A stretch of 64,000 bases of DNA from Palleronia sp. THAF1. GTDB taxonomy: Bacteria; Pseudomonadota; Alphaproteobacteria; Rhodobacterales; Rhodobacteraceae. This document shows positions 45,017 to 53,497 of this stretch, piece after piece; the stretch's first letter is position 1, and each line of letters opens with the position of its first letter. The position numbers and the translations under genes were made by a program. The notes beneath the pieces were generated by a model that did not search any database, was not told where the DNA came from, and worked only from the letters and a program-made list of their open reading frames with translations. Where the stretch lies: the NCBI RefSeq assembly GCF_009363795.1, contig NZ_CP045420.1, forward strand, positions 1,531,001 through 1,595,000. Reading direction: 5' to 3'.

Positions 45017-46123
45017 CTAGGGCTGGGTCACATCGTGATCGTAGAGCCACGACAGGCGTTTCAGCATCAGGCCGGGCGCGGCGGCGTTCAGCCCGCGCAG
45101 CACGGTGTGGGCAGCCCACCGCATCGGCCCGGACAGGTGGTAGTTGCGCGCGTTGGCGTTGGCGGCCTCGATGGCGCGTGTCGTGCGGTCGCGTCGGGCG
45201 TTCTGCCATTGCGGAAGCGTGTGGGCGTCGAAAGCCGCGGCAAAGGTCCAGGCGTCTTCCAGCGCAAGGTTCGCGCCTTGCGCCAGAAACGGCAGCGTCG
45301 GGTGTGCGGCGTCGCCCAGGATCGCGACACGGTCCCGCTGCCAAACCTGCGCGACGGGGACGCGGAACAGCCCCCATAGATAGCAGGCCTCGATCCGCTC
45401 TAGATTCGCGCGGGCATCCGGGAAATCGGCGAAGAGCGCGCGGAAGCGGTCGGGATCGCCCTGCTGTCGCCAGTCGGCGGCCGTCCAATCCGCGCGTTCC
45501 TCGATCCCGACGAGGTTCACGCGACCGTCGGTCAATGGATAGCAGACCAAGTGCCGCCCCGGCCCCATGTCCACGCGGGACTCCGGCATCGCATCCCCCG
45601 GCACGATCGCGCGCCACGCCACCTGCCCGGTGAAGAACGGCGCGGATGGGCCGTTAAGCGCCGGCCGCACGACCGAATGCAAACCGTCCGCGCCCAGAAC
45701 GAACTCTGCGTCTTCGGGCGCGCTGTTCACCACCAGCCCGTCGCCCTTCATCGATACGTCACAGCCAAGACGAATCCGCGCTCCAGCGTCCGAAGCCGCC
45801 GTCACCAGCATCTTGGCCAGTGCCGCGCGGTGAACCAATCGGTAACGACGTTCGCCCAACGGCATTCGCAACAAGACACGCCCCGATGGCCCATCGGCCA
45901 GCACGACCGCGCGGCTGGACAGGCTTATCGCCTCTAACCCGTCGCGCAGTCCCAGCGCGGCCAGCACTGCCTCGCCATTGGGGCTGATCTGCAGACCGGC
46001 GCCGACCTCGGCCATCCGCTCTGCGCGCTCCAGCATTTCCACCTCGTGCCCGCGCTGCGCCAAGGCCAGCGCGGCGGTCAGCCCCGCGATCCCGGCGCCG
46101 ACGATCTTCACCTGCCTAGCCAT
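45017..46123 (-). CDS. FAD-dependent aromatic-type monooxygenase
   Basis: A 368-aa flavoprotein hydroxylase of the salicylate hydroxylase/UbiH-like group. The FAD-binding Rossmann motif is VGAGIAGLTAALAL, the second FAD motif is ILGDAAHPTLPFLAQGANLALEDA, and a DG motif is in FVLGADGLHSVVR. It should hydroxylate an aromatic or small ring compound with NAD(P)H. ATG 46123 follows AGGGGGTGGC and begins with MARQVKIVG; the longer frame to 46174 has no benefit. The 2OG oxygenase gene converges on it, separated by the repeat. Confidence 0.87.
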   Translation of the reverse strand: MARQVKIVGAGIAGLTAALALAQRGHEVEMLERAERMAEVGAGLQISPNGEAVLAALGLRDGLEAISLSSRAVVLADGPSGRVLLRMPLGERRYRLVHRAALAKMLVTAASDAGARIRLGCDVSMKGDGLVVNSAPEDAEFVLGADGLHSVVRPALNGPSAPFFTGQVAWRAIVPGDAMPESRVDMGPGRHLVCYPLTDGRVNLVGIEERADWTAADWRQQGDPDRFRALFADFPDARANLERIEACYLWGLFRVPVAQVWQRDRVAILGDAAHPTLPFLAQGANLALEDAWTFAAAFDAHTLPQWQNARRDRTTRAIEAANANARNYHLSGPMRWAAHTVLRGLNAAAPGLMLKRLSWLYDHDVTQP

Positions 46124-46134
46124 GCCACCCCCTT

Positions 46135-46168
46135 CAAACGCAAACGCCGGAGCCTTTCGGCCCCGGCG
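46135..46168 (-). terminator. Terminator of dksA
   Basis: CGCCGGAGCC (46145-46154) pairs with GGCCCCGGCG (46159-46168) with one mismatch, and on the minus strand a T-rich GTTTGCGTTT follows. It comes 25 bases after the dksA stop. Confidence 0.5.
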
Positions 46169-46192
46169 CTGCAATTCTATCGCCAGACACGA

Positions 46193-46639
46193 TCAATCCT
46201 CGCGGTGGACCTTCTCACGCCGCTCGTGACGCTCCTGCGCCTCTAGGCTCAGCGTGGCGATCGGGCGGGCGTCCAGACGCTTCAGCGAAATCGGCTCTCC
46301 GGTCACCTCGCAATAGCCGTACTCGCCGCTTTCCACCCGGCGCAGAGCCGCGTCGATCTTGGCCACAAGCTTGCGCTGGCGGTCCCGCGTGCGCAGTTCC
46401 AGCGCGCGGTCGGTCTCTTCCGAGGCACGGTCGTTCACGTCGGGGATATTGCGGGTGCCGTCCTGCAGGCCTTCGATGGTCGACCGGCTTCCGTCCAGAA
46501 GCTCTTCGCGCCATTCGATGAGCTTGCGGCGGAAATACTCAAGCTGACGCTCGTTCATGAAAGGCTCGTCCTCTGCGGGGCGGTAATCCTCGGGCAGGAA
46601 GGTTTCGACCTTCATCATTGTAACTCCCAGTTGGCTCAT
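46193..46639 (-). CDS. dksA: RNA polymerase-binding transcription factor DksA (few-cysteine type)
   Basis: Binds RNA polymerase through its secondary channel and works with ppGpp. The 148-aa protein has the coiled-coil region (NERQLEYFRRKLIEWREELL through RKLVAKIDAALRRVESGEYGY) with the DxxDxA tip-like VNDRASEETD and a C-terminal globular part (YCEVTGEPISLKRLDARPIA). Only one cysteine remains of the four zinc ligands of E. coli DksA; this fits the alphaproteobacterial type, which does not need zinc. Both ATG 46639 (after GAGGCAGGG) and ATG 46618 (after GGGAG) are plausible starts. Confidence 0.9.
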   Translation of the reverse strand: MSQLGVTMMKVETFLPEDYRPAEDEPFMNERQLEYFRRKLIEWREELLDGSRSTIEGLQDGTRNIPDVNDRASEETDRALELRTRDRQRKLVAKIDAALRRVESGEYGYCEVTGEPISLKRLDARPIATLSLEAQERHERREKVHRED

Positions 46640-46819
46640 ATGCCCTGCCTCTTTGATGCGGCTGGCTTATGACGTGGCGAATATCCGACCGATTAGGCCT
46701 TGTCACGCATCAACTTTTGACTAATCCCACATGACATACTGCGTTGTTACCGCAGGGACGCTTGCACCGCCTGCGCCCTACCCCTAGGCCTGATGCCGTC
46801 ACGCAGCAGGATCGAACAC

Positions 46820-47662
46820 ATGCGCTTTCAGGGCACAGACGACTACATCGCCACGCAGGATCTGACGATCGCGGTCAACGCCGCCATCACCCTGCAACGC
46901 CCCCTTTTGGTGAAGGGAGAGCCCGGCACCGGCAAGACGGAACTGGCGCGGCAGGTGGCCGAAGGTTTGGGCCTGCCGATCATCGAATGGACGGTGAAAT
47001 CCACCACCCGCGCGCAACAAGGTCTGTATGAGTACGATGCCGTTGGCCGGTTGCGTGACAGCCAGCTGGGCGACGAGCGGGTGAACGATGTCTCCAACTA
47101 CATCCGCCGTGGCAAGCTGTGGGAGGCGTTCGACCGCGACGACCGCTGCGTCCTGCTGATCGACGAGATCGACAAGGCCGACATCGAGTTTCCGAACGAT
47201 CTGCTGCAAGAGCTCGACCGGATGGAATTCCACGTCTACGAGACGAATGAGACCGTGCGCGCCCGCGTCCGCCCCATCGTCATCATCACCTCGAACAACG
47301 AAAAAGAGCTGCCCGACGCCTTCCTGCGCCGCTGCTTTTTCCACTACATCCAGTTCCCGGACATGGAGACGCTGAAAAAGATCGTCGCCGTCCACCATCC
47401 CGACATCAAGGACAAGCTGCTGACCGTGGCGCTGACCAAATTCTACGAGGTCCGCGAACAGCAGGGGCTGAAGAAGAAGCCGTCGACGTCGGAAGTAATC
47501 GACTGGCTCAAGCTGCTTCTGGCCGAAGATCTGAGTGCCGAGGACCTGCGCCGTGACGGCGGCGATGCCTTGCCGAAACTACACGGCGCTTTGTTGAAGA
47601 ACGAGCAGGACGTGGCGCTATTCGAACGGCTGGCCTTCCTAAAGCGGCGCGAGGGGCGGTGA
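46820..47662 (+). CDS. MoxR-family AAA ATPase
   Basis: A 280-aa AAA+ ATPase that acts as a chaperone with VWA-domain partners. Walker A is GEPGTGKTEL, Walker B is VLLIDEIDKAD, sensor 1 is in IITSNNEKELPDAFLRRC with the arginine finger region, and the typical MoxR N-terminus DLTIAVNAAITLQRPLLVKG is present. The start ATG 46820 comes after AGGATCGAACAC; an in-frame upstream ATG at 46793 lacks conservation. Its stop overlaps the GNAT gene (GTGA). A VWA gene lies at the end of the operon, the usual partner. Confidence 0.92.
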   Translation: MRFQGTDDYIATQDLTIAVNAAITLQRPLLVKGEPGTGKTELARQVAEGLGLPIIEWTVKSTTRAQQGLYEYDAVGRLRDSQLGDERVNDVSNYIRRGKLWEAFDRDDRCVLLIDEIDKADIEFPNDLLQELDRMEFHVYETNETVRARVRPIVIITSNNEKELPDAFLRRCFFHYIQFPDMETLKKIVAVHHPDIKDKLLTVALTKFYEVREQQGLKKKPSTSEVIDWLKLLLAEDLSAEDLRRDGGDALPKLHGALLKNEQDVALFERLAFLKRREGR

Positions 47663-48087
47663 TCCGCCCGCTCGCCCCCGCAGACCGCCCGGCGTGGGAG
47701 CCGCTTTGGCGCGATTATCTGGCGTTCTACGGCACAACGCTTCCACCAGAAGTCTATGACGCGCAGTGGCAACGTCTGATGACCGGGCATCCCGTCGCGG
47801 GCCTGATCGCGGAAAAGGATGGACTGGCCATCGGCATCACCCACTTCATTTTCCATTCCCACGGATGGAAGACGCGCGATGTGTGCTATCTGCAGGACCT
47901 CTACGTCACCCCTGATGCACGCGGCACTGGCGCGGGGCGTGCGCTGATCGAAGGCGTCTACGCCGCCGCGGACGCCAACGGCACGCCGGATGTCTACTGG
48001 CTGACCGCGCAGGACAACGCTCCTGGTCGCCGTCTGTACGACCGGGTCGGCAGCCTGACGCCCTTCATCAAATACGCGCGGCCCTGA
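47659..48087 (+). CDS. GNAT-family N-acetyltransferase
   Basis: A 142-aa acetyltransferase with the acetyl-CoA loop in PDARGTGAGRALIEGVY and a C-terminal VYWLTAQDNAPGRRLYDRVG pattern. The substrate is unknown. GTG at 47659 overlaps the MoxR stop by four bases, which fixes the start. It is unusual inside a MoxR-VWA operon, so either it is a passenger or it modifies a partner. Confidence 0.85.
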   Translation: MIRPLAPADRPAWEPLWRDYLAFYGTTLPPEVYDAQWQRLMTGHPVAGLIAEKDGLAIGITHFIFHSHGWKTRDVCYLQDLYVTPDARGTGAGRALIEGVYAAADANGTPDVYWLTAQDNAPGRRLYDRVGSLTPFIKYARP

Positions 48088-48183
48088 CCCGAAAATGTGA
48101 CCGCGAAACACCGTCAGCGACAATCCGGCACCCCGGCCATTCGCCGGTTGGCTTTTCCGCGTCAAAGGCGTTCACTGCGCAGG

Positions 48184-49557
48184 ATGTTTGTGCGTATCCT
48201 CCTTGTCCCGCTTTTGCTGGCGCTTGCCGCCTGTGGCGCCGCCGATCCGCCTCAGGCGCGGCGGGCCACGCCCGATATGATCGCATCGCTTCCGGCGATG
48301 AAAAGCTTTGGGGCCGCACGCGTCACCCGGCCCGCACGCTCGAACGCAGAGATCGCACGGGACTTCCTGGACCTGTCATTCATGCTCGAATCGGGCCGTA
48401 CGTTGCCGGTTCTGACACGGTTCGAAGAGCCGATTTCCGTTCGGGTCACTGGCCCCCGCCCCGCCAATCTGGATACGGACCTGTCGCGCCTTCTGGCCCG
48501 CATCCGGTCAGAGGCCGGGATCACGATCACCCGCGTGCCGGCAGAGGCCGACGCCAACATCACCATCGAAATCGTGCCCCGCGCCAAGCTGCAACGCACC
48601 GTGCCGGAAGCCGCCTGCTTCGTCGTCCCGCGCGTCACATCGTGGGATGGCTTCCTGCGTAACCGCCGCTCTGGCCAGATCGACTGGGCGACGCTGGAAC
48701 GGCGCGAGCGGCTGGCGATCTTCATCCCCGGCGACGTGCCCCCGCAAGAGGTGCGCGACTGCCTGCACGAGGAACTCGCTCAATCGCTTGGGCCGCTGAA
48801 TGACCTGTATCGCCTGACGGATTCGGTCTTCAACGACGACAACTTCCACACCGTCCTGACCGGCTTTGATATGCTCATCCTGCGCGCCACCTACGCGCCA
48901 GAGATCCGGTCCGGCATGACCCGCGAACAGGTCGCCGCCGTGCTGCCGCGTGTGTTGAACCGCCTGAATCCACGTGGCGCTGGTGTCCGGGCCCAGCCGC
49001 GCGGTGCCACATCGCGCGCCTGGATCGACCAGATAGAAACGGCGCTCGGCCCCCGCACCCGGATGCCCAACCGCCGCGCCGCCGCGCGTCGCGCCGTCGG
49101 CATCGCGCAGGAAGCAGGCTGGCGCGACAACCGGCTGGCGTTCTCGCTGTTTGCTCTTGGCCGCCTGTCGTTGGCGACCGACGCGGACCTGGCACTTGGC
49201 TCCTTCCTGCAGGCCGCCGGTATCTACGGCTCGGACCCGACCACCCGCATCCACGGCGCGCATATCGCCATGCAACTGGCCGCCTTCGCGCTGTCTTCCG
49301 GCCAGCCCGGTGCCGCCATTTCCATCGTGGATGCAAACACCGATGCTGTGATCGCCGCCGAAAACGCATCGCTGCTGTCCACGCTCTTGCTGGTGAAGTC
49401 CGAAGCGCTGGCCCAACTGAACCGCCCCGCCGAGGCCGCTCGCCTGCGGGCAGAGGCCTTGGGCTGGGCGCGCTACGGCTACGGCGACGCCGACGAAGTG
49501 CTGCGCCGCGCCGACGAAATCTCTTCCATCGTGCCACAAACAGAGAGCCGCTCATGA
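48184..49557 (+). CDS. DUF2927 domain lipoprotein
   Basis: A 457-aa exported protein with a lipoprotein signal (lipobox LAAC in VRILLVPLLLALAACGAAD). The central region matches DUF2927 (RNRRSGQIDWATLERRERL, then DCLHEELAQSLGPLNDLYRL with a metal-protease-like HEE). The C-terminal third looks like helical TPR-type repeats (NRLAFSLFALGRLSLATDA through EAARLRAEALGWARYGYGD). ATG 48184 is close to AGGA; GTG 48190 is an alternative. The role is unknown. Its stop overlaps the next small gene (ATGA), tying it to the MoxR-VWA operon. Confidence 0.82.
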   Translation: MFVRILLVPLLLALAACGAADPPQARRATPDMIASLPAMKSFGAARVTRPARSNAEIARDFLDLSFMLESGRTLPVLTRFEEPISVRVTGPRPANLDTDLSRLLARIRSEAGITITRVPAEADANITIEIVPRAKLQRTVPEAACFVVPRVTSWDGFLRNRRSGQIDWATLERRERLAIFIPGDVPPQEVRDCLHEELAQSLGPLNDLYRLTDSVFNDDNFHTVLTGFDMLILRATYAPEIRSGMTREQVAAVLPRVLNRLNPRGAGVRAQPRGATSRAWIDQIETALGPRTRMPNRRAAARRAVGIAQEAGWRDNRLAFSLFALGRLSLATDADLALGSFLQAAGIYGSDPTTRIHGAHIAMQLAAFALSSGQPGAAISIVDANTDAVIAAENASLLSTLLLVKSEALAQLNRPAEAARLRAEALGWARYGYGDADEVLRRADEISSIVPQTESRS

Positions 49558-49721
49558 TCGTTTTCGCAGGTATCGTCGCGGGCCTTGTCGGCGGGCCGGT
49601 CATCGCAGGCCGCCACGGCGGCAAGCGTGCGGACAAGGTGCAATACGCGCTGGCCATGGCCATTGCAGGCGCCCTGATCGGCCTGATCGTCACGCTGATC
49701 GTCGAGAACACGATCGCCTGA
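49554..49721 (+). CDS. Small two-helix membrane protein, 55 aa
   Basis: ATG 49554 overlaps the DUF2927 stop (ATGA) and the TGA at 49719-49721 overlaps the next ATG (TGATG), so this short frame is fully locked into the operon. The product has two hydrophobic glycine-rich helices (IVFAGIVAGLVGGPVIAG and ALAMAIAGALIGLIVTLIV) separated by a basic loop RHGGKRADKV, a hairpin across the inner membrane. No family was recognised. Its position between an outer lipoprotein and a cytosolic VWA protein suggests a membrane connector; that is inference. Confidence 0.75.
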   Translation: MIVFAGIVAGLVGGPVIAGRHGGKRADKVQYALAMAIAGALIGLIVTLIVENTIA

Positions 49722-50905
49722 TGTTCCTGCCCTTCTTCGAACAGCTACGCCGCCACCGCGTCCCGGCCACCCTGCGCGAATTCCTCGACTTCCTTGGAAT
49801 CATGGACGCGGGCATCGCGACCTACGATGTGGACGCCTTCTACTTTCTGGCCCGCACATCGCTGGTGAAGGACGAGCGTCACATCGACCGCTTCGACCAG
49901 GCCTTCGCCGCCAGCTTCGCGGGGCTGGAGCATATCTCGACTGAAGAAGTCCTGAACGCAGTCGACCTCCCCGCCGACTGGCTGGAAAAGCGCGCCGAGA
50001 AGATGCTGACACCCGAGGAACGCGCAGAGATCGACGCACTTGGCGGCTTCGACAAGCTGATGGAAACGCTGCGCAAGCGGCTGGAAGATCAGAAGGGCCG
50101 CCATCAAGGCGGCAGCAAATGGGTCGGCACCGCCGGCACCTCTCCGTTCGGGGCTTACGGCTACAACCCCGAAGGCGTGCGCATCGGCCAGCACGAGTCG
50201 CGCCACCGCAAGGCCGTGAAGGTCTGGGACAAGCGTGAGTTCAAGAACCTCGACGAAGACGTCGAGATCGGCACGCGCAACATCAAGGTCGCCCTCAAAC
50301 GGCTGCGCCGCTGGGCTCGCGACGGCGCGACAGAAGAACTGGACCTGCCGGGCACCATCCGCTCGACTGCGAACAACGGCTACCTCGACGTCAAGACCCG
50401 CCCCGAACGGCGCAACGCCGCGCGCGTGCTGCTGTTTCTGGACGTCGGGGGCTCGATGGACGACCACGTCAAAGTCGTGTCCGAGCTCTTCAGCGCGGCG
50501 AAAGCCGAGTTCCGCCACCTCGAACAGTTCTACTTCCACAATTGCCTGTACGAAGGCGTCTGGCGCGACAACCGCCGCCGCTGGGACGCGCAGACTCCCA
50601 CGTGGGAGGTCCTGCGCACATACGGCCCCGAATGGCGCTGCATCTTCGTAGGTGACGCGGCGATGTCCCCCTACGAGATCGCGATGCCGGGTGGTGCCAA
50701 CGAACACTGGAATCCCGAGGCTGGTGCCACATGGTTACAACGCGCCCGCGACCAGTGGCCTCATCACCTGTGGATCAATCCGGTGCAGCAGCGTTATTGG
50801 GCCTATACGCAGTCCACCCAGATGATCGCCGAAATCTTCGGTGCCGACCGCATGGTCCCGATGACGCTGGACGGCCTGAGCCGCGGGATGCGTGCGCTGA
50901 CCTAG
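49721..50905 (+). CDS. VWA domain protein (CoxE-like), MoxR partner
   Basis: A 394-aa protein of the CoxE/VWA family that pairs with MoxR ATPases. The metal site region reads VLLFLDVGGSMDDHVKVVSE; the usual D-x-S-x-S here has glycine in the middle position (DVGGS), as in many CoxE relatives. The C-terminal IFVGDAAMSPYEIAMPGG and HLWINPV are typical of the family. The N-terminus begins MFLPFFEQLRRHRVPATLREF. The start overlaps the preceding stop by one base. It ends the operon and its stop overlaps the convergent marR gene by four bases. Confidence 0.9.
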   Translation: MFLPFFEQLRRHRVPATLREFLDFLGIMDAGIATYDVDAFYFLARTSLVKDERHIDRFDQAFAASFAGLEHISTEEVLNAVDLPADWLEKRAEKMLTPEERAEIDALGGFDKLMETLRKRLEDQKGRHQGGSKWVGTAGTSPFGAYGYNPEGVRIGQHESRHRKAVKVWDKREFKNLDEDVEIGTRNIKVALKRLRRWARDGATEELDLPGTIRSTANNGYLDVKTRPERRNAARVLLFLDVGGSMDDHVKVVSELFSAAKAEFRHLEQFYFHNCLYEGVWRDNRRRWDAQTPTWEVLRTYGPEWRCIFVGDAAMSPYEIAMPGGANEHWNPEAGATWLQRARDQWPHHLWINPVQQRYWAYTQSTQMIAEIFGADRMVPMTLDGLSRGMRALT

Positions 50906-51351
50906 ACCGACGCGTTCATGGCGTCGCGCAATGTCGCAAGATCACCGCGAAGACGGTTCACATCGTCTAGTGACATGCCCGTCGCATCCAGAACGCAGGC
51001 CGACACATTCGTTGCCCGTTCTGCCAAGGCCCGTCCCTCGCCGGTCAGCGAAATATCGACGCGCCGTTCATCCTCTGCGCTTCGCCGCCGATGGATCAGC
51101 CCCTGCCCCTCCAGCCGCTTCAGAACCGGCGTCAGCGTCGATGTCGCTAGACCAAGCCGCGACCCGATCTGACCCACGGAAACCGGTGACACGTCCCACA
51201 GGACGGTCATCACCAGGTACTGCGGATAAGTCAGACCCAAGGGGTCGAGCAGAGGTTTGTAAACGCGATTGAAGGCTTGGTTCAGCGCATAAACATCGAA
51301 GCACAGCATGTCTTCGGGCGTCAGGCAGGTGTTATGCTTCGTTCCGTCCAT
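50902..51351 (-). CDS. MarR-family regulator, OhrR-like
   Basis: A 149-aa winged-helix repressor. An OhrR-like reactive cysteine is in MLCFDVYALNQAFNRVY (Cys17), and LTYPQYLVMTVLW and the winged helix RRRSAEDERRVDISLTGEG are typical. OhrR senses organic peroxides by oxidation of this cysteine. It diverges from osmC, and a perfect inverted repeat lies in between. MarR proteins with other effectors look similar, but the cysteine and the neighbour support OhrR. Confidence 0.88.
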   Translation of the reverse strand: MDGTKHNTCLTPEDMLCFDVYALNQAFNRVYKPLLDPLGLTYPQYLVMTVLWDVSPVSVGQIGSRLGLATSTLTPVLKRLEGQGLIHRRRSAEDERRVDISLTGEGRALAERATNVSACVLDATGMSLDDVNRLRGDLATLRDAMNASV

Positions 51352-51416
51352 GCGCCAAAGCTAGGTCGCGCACAAATAGATCGCAACCTTGATATTCTGT
51401 ACACCGGTTTATGTCG

Positions 51417-51433
51417 TGCGATACACAATCGCA
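51417..51433. promoter_or_regulatory. Candidate operator between the MarR gene and osmC
   Basis: TGCGAT-ACACA-ATCGCA is a perfect inverted repeat of six bases around a five-base centre. A half site (GATCGCA) is seen at 51378-51384. The size fits a MarR dimer site in a divergent promoter region; the sequence differs from the classical OhrR box. Confidence 0.5.
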
Positions 51434-51509
51434 GCCACCGCAAATTCCTGCGCGGAACGCGACGGGGTCACCTACGTTGGCAGCGTGAAGCATTCAAAGG
51501 AGTTACGAC

Positions 51510-51941
51510 ATGATCAAGAAAACAGGTAGCGCGAACTGGAAGGGTGGACTGAAGGACGGTGACGGAACCGTGTCCACGCAAACCGGCGTACTGAAAGAAG
51601 CGAACTACGGCTTCAACTCCCGGTTCGAGGGTGGCACCAACACCAATCCCGAAGAACTGATCGCCGCGGCCCACGCCTCGTGCTTCTCGATGGCCTTCTC
51701 GATGATCCTCGGCCAGCACGACCTGACGCCAGAAAACGTCGACACCAAGGCCACCGTGCATCTTGAGGAAGTCGACGGCGGCTTCGCGATTACCAAGATC
51801 CATCTGGACATGACCGCCAGCGTTCCCGGTGCGGATCAGTCCACGTTCGATGAAGCGGCCAATACCGCGAAAGAGAACTGCCCGATCTCGAAGGCGCTGG
51901 GTGGCGTCAAAGCGATCACGCTCGACGCCAAGATGGTCTAG
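51510..51941 (+). CDS. osmC: OsmC-family peroxiredoxin
   Basis: A thiol peroxidase of 143 aa for organic hydroperoxides. The OsmC type is shown by GGLKDGDGTVSTQTGVLKE and NYGFNSRFEGGTNTNPEELI; the catalytic cysteine pair is C58 in AAHASCFSMA and C124 in KENCPISKALGG. Ohr proteins have a different N-terminus, so OsmC is the better name. AAAGGAGTT precedes the ATG. It is divergent from the OhrR-like gene and followed by a clear terminator. Confidence 0.92.
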   Translation: MIKKTGSANWKGGLKDGDGTVSTQTGVLKEANYGFNSRFEGGTNTNPEELIAAAHASCFSMAFSMILGQHDLTPENVDTKATVHLEEVDGGFAITKIHLDMTASVPGADQSTFDEAANTAKENCPISKALGGVKAITLDAKMV

Positions 51942-51963
51942 GCTCCACAAGCTTGACCAACCG

Positions 51964-51994
51964 CGGCCGCCCCTCGGGGCGGCCGTTTTCGTTT
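51964..51994 (+). terminator. Terminator of osmC
   Basis: CGGCCGCCCC (51964-51973) pairs with GGGGCGGCCG (51976-51985), followed by TTTTCGTTT. It starts 22 bases after the osmC stop. Confidence 0.85.
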
Positions 51995-52044
51995 GCACAG
52001 AGTGTCACGTTGCACCCCACCCCGCGCGGCCCCATCTTCATCCC

Positions 52045-52731
52045 ATGCTGAAGTTCACACCGATCCTGCTCGCGATCCTCTACGCCCTCGCCATGTACCG
52101 CTTCTCGGTCTGGCGCACATCGAAAGAGCTGGATGGCAAGTCCACCGAACTGGCCGACGGGCACCTGCGCGACCTTTGCGACCGCATGGCCAAGGCGCTC
52201 GACCTGGAGCGTATCAAGGTCCACATCTACGAGATCGAGCCTGTCAACGGCCTTGCCGCCCCCGATGGGCGCATCTTCATCACGCGCGGTTTCTACAATC
52301 GCTACCGCTCGGGCGAGGTTTCGGGCGAAGAAATGGCCAGCGTCATCGCGCATGAACTCGGCCACGTCGCCCTAGGCCACTCGCGCCGCCGCATGATCGA
52401 CTTCTCGGGCCAGAACGCGATCCGCGCGGCCCTGATGATGGTGCTTGGCCGCATCATTCCCGGCGTCGGCGTCTGGATCGCCAACGGCCTGATGTCCCTG
52501 CTCTCCGCCCGCCTGTCCCGGCAGGATGAATACGAGGCCGACGCCTACGCCTCTGCCCTGCTGGTCAAGTCCGGCATCGGCACCAGCCCGCAGAAGTCGC
52601 TGTTCACCAAGCTGGAACGCCTGACAGGAGGCGCGGGCGGCAGCACGCCGGCCTGGCTGCTTTCGCACCCCAAAACCGAAGAGCGCATCGCCGCGATAGA
52701 GGCGAACGAACGCAAGTGGGTGCAGGGTTAG
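52045..52731 (+). CDS. M48-family zinc metalloprotease
   Basis: A 228-aa peptidase with one N-terminal membrane helix (FTPILLAILYALAMYRFSV), the zinc-binding HELGH in VIAHELGHVALGHSRR, and the downstream third ligand in RQDEYEADAYA. It resembles a shortened HtpX, with a hydrophobic segment near AALMMVLGRIIPGVGVWI. Quality control of membrane proteins is the likely role. ATG 52045 is the first Met that fits the membrane helix; the frame extends back into osmC but without similarity. Confidence 0.87.
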   Translation: MLKFTPILLAILYALAMYRFSVWRTSKELDGKSTELADGHLRDLCDRMAKALDLERIKVHIYEIEPVNGLAAPDGRIFITRGFYNRYRSGEVSGEEMASVIAHELGHVALGHSRRRMIDFSGQNAIRAALMMVLGRIIPGVGVWIANGLMSLLSARLSRQDEYEADAYASALLVKSGIGTSPQKSLFTKLERLTGGAGGSTPAWLLSHPKTEERIAAIEANERKWVQG

Positions 52732-52809
52732 ATCACAACAACGGCCTGTCATTGCATGACCGCTGCCCGCTGATCACATTATCTGCAACGTCCTGTTGCA
52801 CCAGAGGTC

Positions 52810-53496
52810 ATGATGTTTCGTACAATCTTGTTTCCAGTCGTCGTCGCCCTTTTACCGGTCGCAGCGAGCGCCCAGGTCAACCCTCCGACCCACGCGCCGA
52901 TCATCGAAGAGCCGCCCCTTCCCGGCGTCGTGCAGGGATGCGGGTTCTACAGTGTCCTTGGGTCTGCCCGGTCTTTAAGCGACGCATTTACCCTTCAGGA
53001 CACTTTGGGAGCGATCGGATCGGGGGCCCATGACAATCGATCCATTCCTCAGTTTCGCGATGGCTACTACAGCGTGACGTACGGCCCATTTGCCAACGAA
53101 GCCCTCGCTGCCGATAAAGTCTCTGAATGGCGTGACCGGGTGCCCGACGCCCACGTGAAATATGGATGCGTCGACGGCGTACCGGGCCAAGCGTCGGCCC
53201 TGCCGATCTCTAGGGGGCACTACGTGCGCGAAGGTACCCTTTGTGACAACGCACCCAACGCCGCCATCCGGGTCTACGATGGCGCCGGTATCAGCGGCTC
53301 TGCCACGCGGGACTGCACGCTTGACGTGACAGAGGTCGATGGCCCTCTTTATGGCGGCACCAACACTTGCACCGATACATACGACGGCCAGCGCAGCGCC
53401 TCTGCCCTTTCCGTTCGCGTGCTCTCGGCCAATCGCTTCCGGTTGGCCGAGAATGGACGGATCGAAGGCGACTACCGCCTGTGCAGAGAAGGCTAG
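52810..53496 (+). CDS. Secreted protein with a SPOR-like segment
   Basis: A 228-aa exported protein with a signal peptide cut near ASAQV (residues 18-22). A middle segment, GYYSVTYGPFANEALAADKVSEWR (split here as GYYSVTYGPFAN and EALAADKVSEWR), resembles a SPOR peptidoglycan-binding repeat in its beta-alpha order. Eight cysteines in the mature chain could form disulfides. No further family was recognised. It is a stand-alone gene with its own promoter region, converging on transaldolase. Confidence 0.65.
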   Translation: MMFRTILFPVVVALLPVAASAQVNPPTHAPIIEEPPLPGVVQGCGFYSVLGSARSLSDAFTLQDTLGAIGSGAHDNRSIPQFRDGYYSVTYGPFANEALAADKVSEWRDRVPDAHVKYGCVDGVPGQASALPISRGHYVREGTLCDNAPNAAIRVYDGAGISGSATRDCTLDVTEVDGPLYGGTNTCTDTYDGQRSASALSVRVLSANRFRLAENGRIEGDYRLCREG

Positions 53497-53497
53497 C

